Origin: Lactiplantibacillus brownii
GTDB lineage: Bacteria; Bacillota; Bacilli; Lactobacillales; Lactobacillaceae
Assembly (NCBI RefSeq): GCF_031085375.1
Contig: NZ_JAVCWF010000001.1
Location: forward strand, 1,426,001 to 1,490,000
Reading direction: 5' to 3'
DNA: 64,000 bases
The position numbers and the translations under genes are program-made. Below are positions 8,793-17,607 of the stretch, piece after piece. The notes below the pieces were generated by a model. The model did not search any database, was not told the origin of the DNA, and was given only the letters and a program-made list of their open reading frames with translations. Numbering within the stretch: the first letter of the stretch is position 1; each line of letters begins with the position of its first letter.

Positions 8793-9547
8793 AAACAGTG
8801 CTAGCACAATTAAAATTCGACAGTCGACGACTGATTTTACGTAATTTTTCATTTCAATTTTTTTCAATTCTGATGCCGGCGGGCTTTTATTTATTGTTTA
8901 CCAAAGTGATGGTGTCCGGGACGGCTTCAGAGCGTTTTAGCTTACAATATATGGCTAGCATGATTGTGTATAGTGGGACGATTAATGGGTTATTTGGGAT
9001 TGCGGCAATTTTAATGCATGATCGTGAAAAAGGGTTGCTACAATGGTATCAATTGACGCCATCGGGGGTTCAGCCATACTATTTATCCATGGGATTTTGG
9101 AGTATGGCGATGAATGGGATTGCTATCATGGTGTTAGGCACACTAGCAGTGGTAGTTAATCAGGTCAGTCTGACAGGCAGTCAATGGTTAGCAGTAGCAG
9201 GTGTTGCACTAATTGGTCAACTGCCAACCTTATTGTTGGGAGTCTTGATTTCATTCATAAATCGGCCGGAAACCTTGAGTGTGGTGAGTAATCTCATAAC
9301 GTTTCCGATGGCGATTATCAGCGGGTTATGGTGGCCCATGTCGATGTTACCCAGTTGGTTACAACCAATTGGTAAATTGATGCCAACTTATTTTGTGAAC
9401 AATTGGTTGGGTGCAGTGGCAACTCATGCTACACTTGAAACAACAAATGTCATTGGTGTGGGGGCATGGATTGGCATATTGTTAATACTCGTGATTGGTA
9501 CCACCCGCCAGTTACTTAAACGGGGTGATGGGATTGTCAAAGCCTAA
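8789..9547 (+). CDS. ABC-2 type exporter, permease
   Basis: 252-residue membrane protein with about six hydrophobic spans, including the ABC-2 signature region in the last third (SVVSNLITFPMAIISGLWWPMSMLP). AGGAGG lies in the end of the ATPase gene. It overlaps both the upstream ATPase and the downstream kinase, so the four genes form one tight operon. Transport direction is inferred to be export from the family. Confidence 0.9.
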   Translation: MKTVLAQLKFDSRRLILRNFSFQFFSILMPAGFYLLFTKVMVSGTASERFSLQYMASMIVYSGTINGLFGIAAILMHDREKGLLQWYQLTPSGVQPYYLSMGFWSMAMNGIAIMVLGTLAVVVNQVSLTGSQWLAVAGVALIGQLPTLLLGVLISFINRPETLSVVSNLITFPMAIISGLWWPMSMLPSWLQPIGKLMPTYFVNNWLGAVATHATLETTNVIGVGAWIGILLILVIGTTRQLLKRGDGIVKA

Positions 9548-10652
9548 GTGGTTGGCTCGAATTAAAGATCTTGAATGGACTAGCTATATTTGGCTCGGTT
9601 ACTTACCTTATTCGGTGGCAATCTATTTACCTGCAAAAACTGCACAGGATTGGTTTTGGTTGAGTCTGTTAGCCATCTTCTTGGTATTGTATATTTTAGT
9701 TGTCGAGAAAAGCACTTGGCGACCAGTGACGATTCCACTGGAATTATTGATTACTGGCTTGTTTTCGATTTTTAAAACGAATAATTACTTGATTATTTTT
9801 CCTGGTTGGCAAATTTCGTTTATTTTGGCGCAACATCCTAAAAAATATTTCTATTGGTTTTTGACTGGCTACTATGGGTTCATTCTAGCCAGTCTGATCG
9901 AGGTCTATCAATCGGACCCTAATATGTTCGGTTGGCATAACGGTGATATCATGGGCTTGGTTTTCCCGATTTTATCGCCATTATTATCTTATACGCTATC
10001 TCGATCGATTGTCCGCCAGCGTCAGCTTCGTCAAACCAATCGTCGGTTACAAACGATTATTCAGCGGGATGAACGGGATCGCATTGCCAGAGACTTGCAT
10101 GACACGCTCGGCCAAAGTTTTTCGATGATCACATTGAAAACGGAACTGGCTAAGAAGTTACTGGTAAAGGCTCCGAATAAAGTTGGTCCCGAACTTGACG
10201 ATATTGAACGGACGAGTCGTGAAAATTTACAATTGGTGCGTTCGATTGTGAATGACCTACATCAGAAATCAATCAGTGAAGTGTTACTTGAACAAAATCA
10301 GAACTTATTAGCGGCGAATGTTTGGCTGGTGACGACTGGTGAAAAGCAAGCAATTCAGTGGCCAACGACAGTTCAAGGTATCTTTGCGGCAACTTTAGTT
10401 GAAGCATTGACCAATGTGATTCGACATGCCCATGCCCAGCAAGTTCAGCTGGGTTTTAGTGAAGTAGCAACGCAATATCAAGTTGTGGTACAGGATAATG
10501 GTCGGGGTGGGCCTTTAGAACGAGCCGGAGCGAATGGTATTACTGGGATGCGGGCACGTTTATTGGCAGCACATGGCACGTTTGAAATTGGACAGTCAGG
10601 CCATGGAACTAGATTAATATTATCGTTACCTAAAGAGGAGTATCAGCAATGA
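9528..10652 (+). CDS. NarL/DesK-type sensor histidine kinase
   Basis: About 374 residues. Several hydrophobic segments in the first 160 residues form a membrane sensor with little extracellular sequence. A HisKA_3 dimerisation domain follows, with the phospho-acceptor His in RIARDLHDTLGQ (about residue 191), then a HATPase_c domain with an N box (ALTNVIRHAHA) and G box (DNGRGG). The start is within the permease gene; ATG 9528 is preferred, TTG 9534 is possible. Partner regulator overlaps by ATGA. Confidence 0.9.
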   Translation: MGLSKPKWLARIKDLEWTSYIWLGYLPYSVAIYLPAKTAQDWFWLSLLAIFLVLYILVVEKSTWRPVTIPLELLITGLFSIFKTNNYLIIFPGWQISFILAQHPKKYFYWFLTGYYGFILASLIEVYQSDPNMFGWHNGDIMGLVFPILSPLLSYTLSRSIVRQRQLRQTNRRLQTIIQRDERDRIARDLHDTLGQSFSMITLKTELAKKLLVKAPNKVGPELDDIERTSRENLQLVRSIVNDLHQKSISEVLLEQNQNLLAANVWLVTTGEKQAIQWPTTVQGIFAATLVEALTNVIRHAHAQQVQLGFSEVATQYQVVVQDNGRGGPLERAGANGITGMRARLLAAHGTFEIGQSGHGTRLILSLPKEEYQQ

Positions 10653-11257
10653 TCACAATTTATTTGGCAGAAGATCAGAGTATGCTGAACTCTGCCTTAA
10701 CGCAATTATTAGAATTAGAAGACGATCTACACGTGGTGGGATCGGCCGGTGATGGTCAAACGGCCTGGGATGAGTTGCAACAGTTGCAACCGCAAGTGGC
10801 CATTTTGGATATTGAAATGCCGGGATTATCTGGCTTAGATGTTGCTGACTGTCTTCAAAATAGTCAGCTGACAACTAAGGTGATTATTTTGACGACGTTT
10901 GCTCAAAAAGCGTATTTTGAGCGGGCGGTGCAAGCTCGAGTTGCTGGGTATTTGTTGAAGGATAGCCCTAGTGATGACTTGATTGCCGCAATCCGAAAAG
11001 TCATGCTTGGACAGACGATTTATGCGCCGGAATTAGTGGTCAATATGTTATCTGCTAGTCAAAATCCGTTAACTGACCGCGAACTGGCCGTTTTAAAAGC
11101 GGCGGCGCAAGGGTTACCGACTAAGGAGATTGCAGGTGACTTGTATTTATCCGCCGGCACGGTGCGTAATTATTTGTCAGCCATATTTAGCAAACTCGGC
11201 GTACATAATCGACTTGAAGCCATTAGTGTGGCTGAGCATAATAAGTGGTTGAGTTAG
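10649..11257 (+). CDS. NarL/LuxR-family response regulator
   Basis: 202 residues. The receiver domain has the acidic pair EDQ near the N-terminus, phosphorylation Asp54 in ILDIEMPG, Thr in ILTTF and Lys in LLKDSPSD. The C-terminal LuxR helix-turn-helix starts at LTDRELAVLKAAAQGLPTKEIA. Likely controls its own operon through the palindrome near 7815-7842 (inference). Ends before a bidirectional terminator. Confidence 0.93.
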   Translation: MITIYLAEDQSMLNSALTQLLELEDDLHVVGSAGDGQTAWDELQQLQPQVAILDIEMPGLSGLDVADCLQNSQLTTKVIILTTFAQKAYFERAVQARVAGYLLKDSPSDDLIAAIRKVMLGQTIYAPELVVNMLSASQNPLTDRELAVLKAAAQGLPTKEIAGDLYLSAGTVRNYLSAIFSKLGVHNRLEAISVAEHNKWLS

Positions 11258-11331
11258 CCGTATATTGAACAATATTTTACCATTTAACGTTTCAGAGCCT
11301 AGTGGTATTCCCAATTCTAAAGCTGAAAATG

Positions 11332-11375
11332 AAAAGCCTCACGTTGACCGAGATTGGTCAGTGTGAGGCTTTTTT
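11332..11375. terminator. Bidirectional terminator
   Basis: Long hairpin: AAAAGCCTCAC ... GTGAGGCTTTTTT with inner TGACC/GGTCA. It serves the response regulator (plus) and the convergent oxidoreductase (minus). Confidence 0.9.
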
Positions 11376-11386
11376 GGGGGACAGGC

Positions 11387-12313
11387 TCATGATTGATCGT
11401 AACTTAACAGGATGCGGCCATGTGAATGTTGATTTTTTGAGGCTAATTGGGCTTGAATGACCGCTTGATAGTCAAAGACTTGCTGGATGACACTAATCAG
11501 TTGTTTAGTTTCTAAAAGTGTCAAAATTCGCTTGTAATCGTTTAGGCCGATGTTTCCTTGACCAAAGTAGAACTTTTGCGTTGGGCGTGCAGGCGAATAA
11601 TGTGGCCGTGAAAGGGACAGCAATTGCAACTCATTAAAATGCGTGGTGATCTGGTTCAACAAGGTCAGTGATCCAACTGTGTCAATCACTTTATTAACAG
11701 TCGGGAGCTCTTTGAGTTGGATGGACAGGTCGTTTTCGTAATTGATGACATAGTCGGCACCGAGCTGGCTTAAAAAGTCGCGGTTAGTTGAATGACCAAG
11801 GGCAATAACGGTTGCACCAATCCGTTTCAAGAATTGGATTAAATAGACCCCTACACCGCCAGAAGCACCGGTAATCAGGACGGTATCATGAGAAGTAGCG
11901 TTGATTTTTCGAACGGCATAGTAAGCGGCGTCAGCGCCACCAATGATGGTTGCGGCAGCGGCTAGGGAAACGTTGGCTGGTACTTCAAACAATAATGGTG
12001 GCAACATTGAGTTGATGAGTTCGGAATTGGCGCCAGCTGGGTTGGTCCCGATAACACGTTTTCCAATCAAATTTTTATCCCTGAGTAGGCCCACACGTTC
12101 AACAATGCCAGCGAAGCCATAACCAATTGTGATAGGGAGTTGAACGGGGCGGATCTGTTGTAATTTACCTTCTTCAGTCAGCCAATCATAAGGTAGCACC
12201 GGGGTGAATTTGGTGCGGACAATGGCTGAGAGTGGGGTTAAAGTTGGTTCCTTGACGGATTGGATTCTCAAGTCTTGGCTGCCTTGGTAGGAAACTTGCT
12301 GAATTGTTTTCAA
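11387..12313 (-). CDS. Zinc-independent MDR-family NADP(H) oxidoreductase
   Basis: 308-residue quinone oxidoreductase-like enzyme. N-terminal GroES-like fold, then a Rossmann fold with GASGGVGVYLIQFLKRIGATVIA (about 146-168); no structural zinc cysteines are seen, consistent with the quinone/enal reductase branch. It starts at TTG 12313 with AAAGGAG 12 bases upstream, a slightly long spacing. The substrate is not deducible. Confidence 0.85.
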   Translation of the reverse strand: MKTIQQVSYQGSQDLRIQSVKEPTLTPLSAIVRTKFTPVLPYDWLTEEGKLQQIRPVQLPITIGYGFAGIVERVGLLRDKNLIGKRVIGTNPAGANSELINSMLPPLLFEVPANVSLAAAATIIGGADAAYYAVRKINATSHDTVLITGASGGVGVYLIQFLKRIGATVIALGHSTNRDFLSQLGADYVINYENDLSIQLKELPTVNKVIDTVGSLTLLNQITTHFNELQLLSLSRPHYSPARPTQKFYFGQGNIGLNDYKRILTLLETKQLISVIQQVFDYQAVIQAQLASKNQHSHGRILLSYDQS

Positions 12314-12613
12314 TTTGATGAATAGCTCCTTTGATTAGTTGTTCAAGCAACTTTATGAGATTTTGTCGCTTGTTTGGGTAGGTTGTCATAATGATGGCCT
12401 GCTTTTATTTTTATCAAACAACCATGACGTTTGATGACACTTAATATAATTGAAATGGGGCCAAATTAAAAATTAGTCTACTGATAAATTGATCAGTAGA
12501 CTAATCGCAACTAATTAGCAGTCGAATGAGCTATTTTAAAGTGATAAGTGGATACTGATTTGTGTTGTCAGGCAATACAATCTGTTGGAAAGTTCAAAGG
12601 AGGGGGATCAAAG
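12314..12613. other. 300-base gap with terminator, otherwise unassigned
   Basis: Contains the leader of the minus-strand oxidoreductase (AAAGGAG near 12335) and the terminator at 12465-12505. Nothing else was recognised. Confidence 0.5.
12465..12505 (-). terminator. Terminator of the Xre/TPR regulator gene
   Basis: 14-bp perfect stem ATTAGTCTACTGAT (12472-12485) / ATCAGTAGACTAAT (12492-12505). Read on the minus strand it is followed by TTTTTAATTT. Confidence 0.8.
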
Positions 12614-13480
12614 CTAGATTGGATATGTCTCGACAACAAATATTTCCGCTAAGGTTTGACTCTTGAGCAATAGATCATCGTTGGGCCGCTTTAGTGCTTG
12701 GTGAACTTTGGCGAGCAAGAAAAATAAATCTGCTAGCATGTAATGAGAATCATGATCAGTTGTCCATTTGATTCCCTCAGCGATAACGTTTGCGGCAAGT
12801 TGATACTGGCCTGCTTCATAGCACGAAAGGCCATATTGGTAGAACAAAATATTAGTGTTTTCACTAGTTTTGGTAACGCGCTGCTGACGAACCCGATTAA
12901 GATGCGTTTCAAACTCGGACAGTCCAGCTTCAGTTTGGTGGGAGCGACAGGTTAAAAAGGCGATTGCCGTCAAGATAAGCAATTCATTTGGTGTAATCAT
13001 TGACTGATGTCTGGTGAAAGTCTCATTCAAAGCAAGGTTTAAATAGCGTAAGCCGGTGCGTGCATTTTGAGTGACTTGGTAAGCCGCGATGCCATAGTAG
13101 TAATAATAGGTTTGATTATCTTCGTCACGATAAATGGTATCAGTGATGCTAGTCTGTGAAAGGTAATCAAGCATCTGAGGATAACGATGGTCATTGCATA
13201 ACTGTTTGATTTTTTGATTAAAGCCAGCTAAGTGATCAATGGTTGGGTAGTCCTTTAGAACGAGATGATCCATAGAGAGATGTAAACGTTGGCACAACTT
13301 TGATAAGAGAATCACGTTGGGCACATAGTTGCCCTGTTCGAGACTGCTTATCATGGATTGTGAACAGATGCCTTGTGATAATTGTTTTTGAGAGAGTCGG
13401 TTCTGTTTGCGCGCCTGGGCTAACCGGTTTCCCAGTAATTGTGGCAGTGTATGATCAGGCTGAGCCGGGATAGCGATCAA
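12614..13480 (-). CDS. Xre-type transcriptional regulator with helical repeat domain
   Basis: 288 residues. N-terminal helix-turn-helix (LGNRLAQARKQNRLSQKQLSQGICSQSMISSLEQG, about 17-51), then a TPR-like all-helical domain like that of Rgg/PlcR/NprR peptide-sensing regulators. The start is unusual: TTG 13480 lies only one or two bases after AAAGGAA, and a TGA sits just upstream in frame, so an ATC start four codons in cannot be excluded. It is divergent from a 57-residue membrane peptide, a common arrangement for Rgg-type regulators, but that peptide lacks an obvious pheromone form. Confidence 0.8.
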   Translation of the reverse strand: MIAIPAQPDHTLPQLLGNRLAQARKQNRLSQKQLSQGICSQSMISSLEQGNYVPNVILLSKLCQRLHLSMDHLVLKDYPTIDHLAGFNQKIKQLCNDHRYPQMLDYLSQTSITDTIYRDEDNQTYYYYYGIAAYQVTQNARTGLRYLNLALNETFTRHQSMITPNELLILTAIAFLTCRSHQTEAGLSEFETHLNRVRQQRVTKTSENTNILFYQYGLSCYEAGQYQLAANVIAEGIKWTTDHDSHYMLADLFFLLAKVHQALKRPNDDLLLKSQTLAEIFVVETYPI

Positions 13481-13605
13481 TTCCTTTCAAAATAGTGTTT
13501 TGAGCTTAGGTGAATTTTAGGCGTTGAATGCAAATCTTTGATGTTATTATTGCAAATTTTAGGTTGAATAGTTGTAAACTCACCATGGACTGAGGAGGGA
13601 AATTA

Positions 13606-13779
13606 ATGCCATTAGTATTTTGGACTTTAGTGTTAGCTGTTTTATTTCACACGACTGTAACTACGATGTTCTATGGTTTATTTGGCACATTTGTTGTTTT
13701 ATGGTTGCTTCGAGTCGTTCTAATGATTTCCTTGTTAGGATTGGCTTATCGATTCGGTAAAAAAAGATGCCGAAATTAG
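13606..13779 (+). CDS. 57-residue two-span membrane peptide
   Basis: ATG at 13606 with a near-perfect GAGGAGGG ribosome binding site. It encodes two hydrophobic spans (about residues 3-18 and 24-48) and a basic tail GKKRCRN. It is divergently placed from the Xre/TPR regulator, so coregulation is plausible. No family recognised. Confidence 0.65.
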   Translation: MPLVFWTLVLAVLFHTTVTTMFYGLFGTFVVLWLLRVVLMISLLGLAYRFGKKRCRN

Positions 13780-13816
13780 ATTGAATAGTCAAGTATGGTG
13801 ATCTGTGAGATGCTGA

Positions 13817-13844
13817 GTTCAGCTTAATGCTGGACTTTTTGTTT
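13817..13844 (+). terminator. Terminator of the 57-residue peptide gene
   Basis: GTTCAGC (13817-13823) / GCTGGAC (13829-13835), a 5-base loop and a T5 run. Confidence 0.7.
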
Positions 13845-14130
13845 TCGATAATATTCGAATTCAAAGTTGAAAGTACTGTTAAGCCGTGATTCAGACCGTG
13901 CTATCAAATGAATTGTTAGCAATTAATATCAGTTATATCGGTGGCAAGTTAACTAATATTGTGACATAATTCTGGTAATTAGTGAGGCAACTGCTGTGGC
14001 GGATGGCATAATCAGTCAGCAATCACCAAGTGATCATGTGGCTGATCTGGAGGAGGTAATCATTAACTAAAACGTAGAAAAGTGTTGCAATCTGTAGAAA
14101 AAAATAACCACGCACCCACAGAGAGTAAAT
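13845..14130. other. Gene-free stretch with remnants
   Basis: No ORF. A good GGAGGAGGT near 14050 is followed within 20 bases by a stop and no start codon, suggesting a decayed gene. Nothing else was recognised. Confidence 0.4.
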
Positions 14131-14293
14131 ATGGAGGTGGCGTGCTTGATTATGATTAAAGCTAGTGAATTGTTACCACAATTCGAATACTGTAAAAATC
14201 CGCAAGATGTCTTTCCAAACTTAAAGTCGTATTATTTATTACCACCTTGATGATCAAATCGCTGACATTGATAGCGTCCTAAATTATAATTAG
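14131..14293 (+). pseudogene. Broken small ORF with a hairpin over its ribosome binding site
   Basis: The frame from ATG 14131 (or TTG 14146 / ATG 14152) reads ...MIKASELLPQFEYCK... and stops at 14250. Shifting frame near 14230 continues with IIYYHLDDQIADIDSVLNYN to a TAG at 14293. The two pieces look like one soluble protein of about 55 residues split by a frameshift. CACGC-ACC (14109-14118) can pair with GGTGGCGTG (14136-14144), hiding GGAGGTGG. Family not recognised. Confidence 0.45.
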
Positions 14294-14330
14294 AAGTGTA
14301 CTTACAAACTAAAAGGCAACACTAATTTGG

Positions 14331-15494
14331 ATGGTGATGATGCTGATAATTCGGACACAAAAAGTAAGACTTTATCCTAATCATCATATGGAGAAAGTTC
14401 TCAATAGACTCTGTGATTATCGTAGATACTGCTGGAATGAGGGATTGGCTACATGGAATGATATATATGAATTGCATACGCTTGACTCCAACAGTGTCCG
14501 TCCCAATGCTTATTCAGTTCGGAATGAATTAGTCACGAATAAAGCCGATTGGCAATATGAGTTGTCAGCACGTACGCTACAATTGGCTATTTCTGATTTA
14601 GGTAATGCTTGGCAGAACTTCTTTGATAAATCGGAACCTGATTGGGGTAAACCAACCTTTAAGTCAAAAAAAGCCGCGCGGCAAGGCTTTAAAACCGACC
14701 GGGCTAAAATTGTCGCTGGTAAGCTTCGCTTGGATAAGGCACGTGGTGTTAAAGATTGGTATGACATTAGGCTTAGCAAGCATGCCGATTTGTCAGGCAC
14801 GCTAAAGGTGGTCAGCATTTACCGCGAAAACGGGAAGTATTGGGCTAGTCTTCCGTTAGAAGCTGAACTTGATGCCAAACAGCGAACAGGTGATAATTCA
14901 GCCGTTGATGTGAATGTCGGTCATTTGAACTACACTGCGGGTGTTATTGATACCTTGCCGAAACGTTTAAGTAAGTTATATCAACGGATTAAATTTTATC
15001 AGAAGTAGTTAGCTCATAAGCGTGTTGTGAATGGAAATAAGGCAACTAAAAGTAATAACTATGGTGTAATGAGAGCCAAATTACAACGTGATTATCATAA
15101 AGTTGCTAATATCCAGCATGATATTATGCAAAAATTTACGACAAAACTGGTCAATGAATATGACAAAATCGTGATTGAAGACCTGTCCGTCAAAGATATG
15201 CAGATGAGTCATGTTGCTTCTAAAGGCTTGCAACGGTCAATGTTTGGCTACTTCCAGCAAATATTAACTTATAAATGCGACTGGTATGGTAAAGAGCTGA
15301 TTTTGGCAGATCGACAATACCCTTCAACCCAACGCTGTTCAAAGTGTGGTCATATCAAGTCTGGGAACGATAAAATCACGCTGCAAGGTAATGCGACACA
15401 TCAGACTAAGCATAATGAATATGTTTGTTATGGCTGTGGTGCCGTACGTGATCGTGATGAAAATGCGGTTGCTAATCTACTAGCTTTAACCTAA
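14331..15494 (+). pseudogene. tnpB: IS200/IS605-family TnpB (RNA-guided nuclease) with internal TAG
   Basis: One continuous frame interrupted by a single TAG at 15006-15008. The upstream part has the OrfB N-terminal domain (TQKVRLYPNHHMEKVLNRLCDYRR) and RuvC-I Asp in AVDVNVGHLNY. The downstream part has RuvC-II Glu in KIVIEDLSVKDM, a zinc ribbon CSKCG ... CYGCG and RuvC-III Asp in DRDENAVANLL. All catalytic acids survive, so only the nonsense codon disables it; GTG or ATG restarts after the stop (15027) would give a fragment lacking the first RuvC Asp. No TnpA is present, so the element is OrfB-only. Confidence 0.88.
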
Positions 15495-15610
15495 AGAATA
15501 ATAACTTAATGGGGCTGGCTAAGTCCTAAAGCTGTCATAGTTGGTCAATGTGATTACTCCAATTTGGAATATCGGAATACTGGCGTGATAACGGCAGCAA
15601 GCAAAATCAA

Positions 15611-15668
15611 GAAAGGAAATATGTAACCTTTCTAAATGTGGAAACCAGTCATGGTTTTCTACATTTCT
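15611..15668 (+). other. Paired hairpins downstream of tnpB (possible element right end)
   Basis: GAAAGG ... CCTTTC forms a small hairpin (about 15613-15634). It is followed at once by a 13-bp stem between AAATGTGGAAACC and GGTTTTCTACATTT (about 15636-15668). IS605-type right ends and omega RNAs carry subterminal hairpins here. The element ends were not fixed. Confidence 0.35.
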
Positions 15669-15692
15669 CCATATTTTGCATAGCAGGTAAAT

Positions 15693-16202
15693 ATGCGTAA
15701 AAAGAAGTTAATTTTAATCGGTGGGCCGATGGGTATCGGTAAGACGACGCTGGGAAAATATTTGGTGAATCACTGTTTGACCAATGCGGTACTGCTGGAT
15801 GGCGATTGGTGTTGGTATATGCATCCGTGGCTGGTTAATGACGAGAATAAGCAAATGGTCATGCGTAATAGCCAGTTTTTATTGAATTCGTTTATTGCCA
15901 ACAGCAATTTAGAAACGATTGTCTTTGTTTGGGTGATGCATCAACAAGCCATTATTGATGACCTATTAGCTGGACTAACGGGTGACTTTGACGTGTATTC
16001 ATTTTCGTTGATTGCGAGTGAAGCTGAACTCACAAAACGTTTCAGCCAGGATATTAATGCTGGGATTCGGCAGCCAAGTGCCTTATCGGATGCCCTGAGT
16101 CGCTTGCCACTATATGCTAAGGTCGCGTCGACAAAGATTGATGTGACTGGGAAGTGCTACCAACAAATCGCTCCAGTAATTTTAGCTGCAGTGGGGAAAT
16201 GA
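15693..16202 (+). CDS. P-loop AAA/kinase-like protein
   Basis: 169 residues. Walker A GGPMGIGKTTLGKYL (about 10-24) and an LLDGDWCW segment at the position of the second acidic strand, like shikimate/gluconate kinase-type NMP kinases. A C-terminal KIDVTGK motif is common to small nucleoside or antibiotic kinase-like AAA_33 proteins. The ribosome binding site GCAGGT is weak. The substrate is unknown. Confidence 0.75.
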   Translation: MRKKKLILIGGPMGIGKTTLGKYLVNHCLTNAVLLDGDWCWYMHPWLVNDENKQMVMRNSQFLLNSFIANSNLETIVFVWVMHQQAIIDDLLAGLTGDFDVYSFSLIASEAELTKRFSQDINAGIRQPSALSDALSRLPLYAKVASTKIDVTGKCYQQIAPVILAAVGK

Positions 16203-16235
16203 GTTTGCCGACAAGTTACGGCACAGCACATGGGT

Positions 16236-16862
16236 TTAAACCATTTTTCTCAAATAAGCTAATAGTTTTTCATCTGTTCCGTGCTTGAAAATGAAGTCAA
16301 AAACCGCTTGCTTTTGATAGATTGGTTGTGTAAAGTCAGCGTCTAGGCCAGCAAGAATTGTTAGCAGACTAGTTTGTGATAATTGCTTGATATGTTGAAG
16401 CTGAGCGGCATCATATTCCTTACGGCTGGCCGCGGATTGTGGGTAACCGACTGCCATAGGACCGTCAAACAATTTTTCCAAAGTGAATTTTAAGTTGAGT
16501 TCACCAGCCCAGCCAAAATTCAGTCCTAAGGGTAATGACGCACAGTTGCCACGATTGATGCGACCAAATAAATAGGCATCACTAGGCGTAGGTAAATAGC
16601 CACTGACCACGTTGGGCAAACTATTACAAGCAATCGCCATGCCGTTGCCAGAGCTGCAGCCGGTGACCACGTAATCAACTGCGTGGGTATTGAGTAATAG
16701 GCCAACTAACAGTGAAATTTGCACGTAGGATAACTTTGGGTCTTGTTCAAAGACGCCAAAATTGATCACCTCATTGTTTTTGCCGGCTGCTTGCTGAGTG
16801 GCTTGAAACAGTAACGCATTTTTACTGATTTGGGTCGTTGCCTGAATAACTGCGATTTTCAA
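16236..16862 (-). CDS. RpiB/LacA/LacB family sugar-phosphate isomerase
   Basis: About 208 residues. The segment AVDYVVTGCSSGNGMAIACNSLPNV matches the family active-site loop (the usual GTGxGxxxxANK region). Size and C-terminal helical extension fit the RpiB-like group larger than LacA/LacB. TTG 16862 gives MKIAVIQAT with AAAGGAG ten bases upstream; a GTG at 16871 lies too close to the ribosome binding site. The substrate is not deducible. Confidence 0.8.
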   Translation of the reverse strand: MKIAVIQATTQISKNALLFQATQQAAGKNNEVINFGVFEQDPKLSYVQISLLVGLLLNTHAVDYVVTGCSSGNGMAIACNSLPNVVSGYLPTPSDAYLFGRINRGNCASLPLGLNFGWAGELNLKFTLEKLFDGPMAVGYPQSAASRKEYDAAQLQHIKQLSQTSLLTILAGLDADFTQPIYQKQAVFDFIFKHGTDEKLLAYLRKMV

Positions 16863-17038
16863 GATTAGCACAGCTCCTTTGAAGTGGATGAATCACTAAG
16901 CTAAAACTATTGTAATCCTTTTCGCCTGGTCTGATGATTGAAATTGGCACACTTATTCAGAAGTTGTGGTGACCAGTCCCTAAAGGGTGTCAATTTTTAG
17001 TATAATAAAGATAATTATGACAAAGGGCGAGGTGCCTT

Positions 17039-17545
17039 ATGGAAACGATTAAAGTTTCACAAACATTATCTGTCAGCAATCATCGGGTCTTTTCGTCCGA
17101 TTTAAATGAACATGATACGGTTTTCGGCGGCAAAATTTTAGCCGCAATTGATGATAATTCATCTATCCCAGCTTCTCGCGTGGCGCGCATTGAAACGGTA
17201 ACGGCTTCCGTGGATCAGGTCAATTTTATTTTGCCATTCCGGTTGCAAGATTCGATGTGTACCGAATCATACGTCTCTGGTGTCGGTCATCGGTCCATCG
17301 AAGTATTTACCAAAATCATTGGTGAACACTTAAAAACGGGAGAACGTTTCTTGGGTTTGACTTGCTTTTCTTCATTTGTCGTCATGGAGCGTCAGATCAC
17401 GCTACCGGCGATCGTGCCAGATAGCGAGGAGTATCGATTCGTCTGTGCAGGCTATGAAGCGCGACAGGCCGAACGAATGGTCAAACTAAAGCGGCAAGAA
17501 CAGTTTAATCAACAGATCAGTCTAGCGTTTCCGTGGACAAATTGA
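17039..17545 (+). CDS. Hotdog-fold acyl-CoA thioesterase
   Basis: 168 residues resembling the YkhA/YciA/BACH acyl-CoA thioesterases: SSDLNEHDTVFGGKILAAIDD (about 20-40) holds the N/D-x-x-G-T-x-F-G-G motif that contacts CoA and the catalytic Asp. GCGAGGTG ribosome binding site. An A/T-rich TATAAT lies near 17000. It converges on pepD with a shared terminator. Confidence 0.85.
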   Translation: METIKVSQTLSVSNHRVFSSDLNEHDTVFGGKILAAIDDNSSIPASRVARIETVTASVDQVNFILPFRLQDSMCTESYVSGVGHRSIEVFTKIIGEHLKTGERFLGLTCFSSFVVMERQITLPAIVPDSEEYRFVCAGYEARQAERMVKLKRQEQFNQQISLAFPWTN

Positions 17546-17548
17546 TCA

Positions 17549-17599
17549 AAAACCACTAATCGAGCGTGCCGTTACTGGCAAGGCTTGATTAGTGGTTTT
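17549..17599. terminator. Bidirectional terminator
   Basis: AAAACCACTAATC (17549-17561) pairs with GATTAGTGGTTTT (17587-17599), flanked by A and T runs; shared by convergent genes. Confidence 0.9.
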
Positions 17600-17607
17600 A
17601 AGTTAAC

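Noticed and set aside
15009..15494. Two separate transposase genes at 14331-15008 and 15027-15494
   Set aside because: Both lie in the same frame, separated only by a TAG, and together make one full TnpB domain order.
14085..15670. Inverted matches TGTAGAAAA and AAATATGGAG around the TnpB as element ends
   Set aside because: The two motifs occur in inconsistent order on the two sides and are AT-rich, so chance is likely; IS605 elements do not use inverted terminal repeats.
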